From contig JAHFJT010000064.1 in assembly GCA_023245695.1 (NCBI GenBank), positions 1 through 5,759 of the forward strand: 5,759 bases of DNA, written 5' to 3'. Numbering within the stretch: the stretch's first letter is position 1; every line of letters begins with the position of its first letter. Both the position numbers and the translations under genes were made by a program. Below the pieces are notes generated by a model. That model was not told the DNA's origin. It saw nothing but the letters and a program-made list of their open reading frames with translations, and ran no database searches. This document shows positions 5,062 to 5,759 of the stretch, piece by piece. Source of the DNA: Candidatus Peregrinibacteria bacterium. GTDB taxonomy: Bacteria; Patescibacteriota; Gracilibacteria; UBA1369; UBA12463.

Positions 5062-5739
5062 ATGGAAAAATCACCCCCACCTCAAATATCGCAATCACCC
5101 GAACCGCTCCCGAATAAAAAAGGCCTCTGGAAAGGTCTTTGGGGAACGGAGTACGACCACACTCGGAAAGAGGATATGTTTCTCGTGACGTTTCAGCATC
5201 TCCATAATGAAGGACAGCTCGGAAGAGTCATCGTGGATATCGGATCAGGAAAGTACCCCGTTACTCGTCATCTTCCGCCAGAAGCTCAAGTAAAAGTGAT
5301 TGCCGTGGACATCGCCAGTGATGAAAAACAGCAGTATCCTAACCAGCTGAAAATTCGATTCGATATTGAAAACCTCTTTCGAGATCAGGAAGCGACCAGA
5401 GCCGCAGTGTCAAAAGTAGGCGAGTTTCTCCATCTCGACGCGGGCCAAGACGGAGCACTTTGCACGCCCGACATGCAAAAACAGATCGATACCATCGTCT
5501 GCTCGGATGTCCTGAACTACGTCGACTACCAGAAGGTTATTACCTCGCTCAAAACCTATATGAAGCCCGGTGCACGGCTCATTCTCGCAGAAATGCCCGG
5601 AAGAGGATACAAACAGCTCCACTCAGGAGCCGGCCTCGACTCTGCATACACTCTGGAAAGTTTTCTCGAACGCAGTGGGTTTGAGATTGAGATACGCAGA
5701 GAGAATTGGCCTTCGCTCCTCGTCGCAAAGCTTGTATAA
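5062..5739 (+). CDS. Class I SAM-dependent methyltransferase
   Basis: A cytosolic protein of 225 residues with the Rossmann-type methyltransferase pattern. Motif I is VIVDIGSGK (57-64) and binds the SAM methionine part. The acidic end of strand 2 is D83 in VIAVDIAS. Strand 4 is DTIVCSDVLNYV (143-154), followed by a helix and MKPGARLILAEM (167-178). The C-terminal strands (FEIEIRRENWPSLLVAKLV) close the sheet. The first 35 residues are Pro/Gln/Lys-rich with a WKGLWG repeat and are not recognised. The substrate is unknown. A GTG at 5041 would add seven residues but lies only about four bases from the predicted transcription start. The ATG is preferred because it shares the GAcCTCTC-ATG context of other starts here. 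The gene is divergent from the dioxygenase and has its own operator-bearing promoter. Confidence 0.85.
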   Translation: MEKSPPPQISQSPEPLPNKKGLWKGLWGTEYDHTRKEDMFLVTFQHLHNEGQLGRVIVDIGSGKYPVTRHLPPEAQVKVIAVDIASDEKQQYPNQLKIRFDIENLFRDQEATRAAVSKVGEFLHLDAGQDGALCTPDMQKQIDTIVCSDVLNYVDYQKVITSLKTYMKPGARLILAEMPGRGYKQLHSGAGLDSAYTLESFLERSGFEIEIRRENWPSLLVAKLV

Positions 5740-5740
5740 T
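5735..5740 (+). promoter_or_regulatory. Perfect -10 box for a gene entering the right edge
   Basis: TATAAT overlaps the TAA stop of the methyltransferase (5737-5739) and ends 8 bases before an ATG at 5749. The best -35-like sequence at a 17-base distance is TTCGCT (5712-5717), which is poor. The spacing again suggests a leaderless or nearly leaderless message. Confidence 0.45.
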
Positions 5741-5748
5741 GATCTCTC

Positions 5749-5759
5749 ATGATCATGTA
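5749..5759 (+). CDS. Probable start of the next gene (partial, cut by the window end)
   Basis: Only ATG ATC ATG TA is visible, so nothing can be said about the product. The call rests on context: a perfect TATAAT 8 bases upstream, and the sequence GATCTCTC before ATG, nearly the same as GATCCTCTC before the EVE gene. The second ATG at 5755 is an alternative start. Confidence 0.35.

Noticed and set aside
4941..5063. Upstream extension of the dioxygenase frame starting at 5063
   Set aside because: It translates the AT-rich divergent promoter region, overlaps the methyltransferase promoter, and adds 41 residues foreign to the family. The ATG at 4940 follows an extended -10 box.
1..5759. CRISPR array, transposon ends, tRNA or rRNA genes, or a defence island
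   Set aside because: No regularly spaced repeats, terminal inverted repeats with a transposase, cloverleaf or rRNA-like sequence, nuclease or helicase was seen. The EVE domain alone does not indicate a defence system.

Overview
The window is a compact bacterial segment carrying seven complete protein genes, the probable first bases of an eighth, and three promoter-bearing intergenic regions of 111 to 189 bases. No RNA gene, insertion sequence, CRISPR array or attachment site was seen. TGA and TAG are both used as stops, so the standard bacterial code applies. No gene has a convincing Shine-Dalgarno sequence, and several have a sigma70-type -10 box almost touching the start codon. Together with short intergenic gaps and a small LPxTG-type surface protein with an ice-binding-like (DUF3494) domain, this would suit a Patescibacteria/CPR-like genome. 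That placement is an inference with about even confidence, and nothing in the window proves it.

Left part (20-3153, all minus strand). A promoter upstream of an unrecognised 338-residue protein also serves a HAD-superfamily hydrolase that starts 5 bases after it. This pair ends in a possible small terminator. The terminator is interleaved with a strong extended -10 promoter that drives a DUF3494 protein. That protein has a signal peptide, a Pro/Val/Thr-rich stalk and a C-terminal LPSTG sorting signal. Its roughly 155-base leader starts with an inverted repeat and can form several more hairpins.

Middle part (3265-4079, plus strand). An EVE-domain protein and a VOC-superfamily (glyoxalase-like) protein lie 23 bases apart. 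They run head to head with the unknown/HAD pair and tail to tail (3-base gap) with the next gene.

Right part (4083-5759). A DODA/YgiD-type extradiol dioxygenase on the minus strand is divergent from a class I SAM-dependent methyltransferase on the plus strand. The methyltransferase promoter has consensus-like boxes, and its spacer is filled by a 19-base dyad that looks like a repressor operator. At the right edge, a perfect TATAAT overlapping the methyltransferase stop codon is followed by an ATG, probably the next gene.

The gene functions are mostly small metabolic or housekeeping-type enzymes with no obvious shared pathway. I do not see a convincing new multi-gene system. The most distinctive signals are in how the genes start and are controlled: the operator-like dyad, the apparently leaderless starts, a recurrent CTCTC before ATG, and the structured leader with interleaved terminator and promoter in front of the surface protein.
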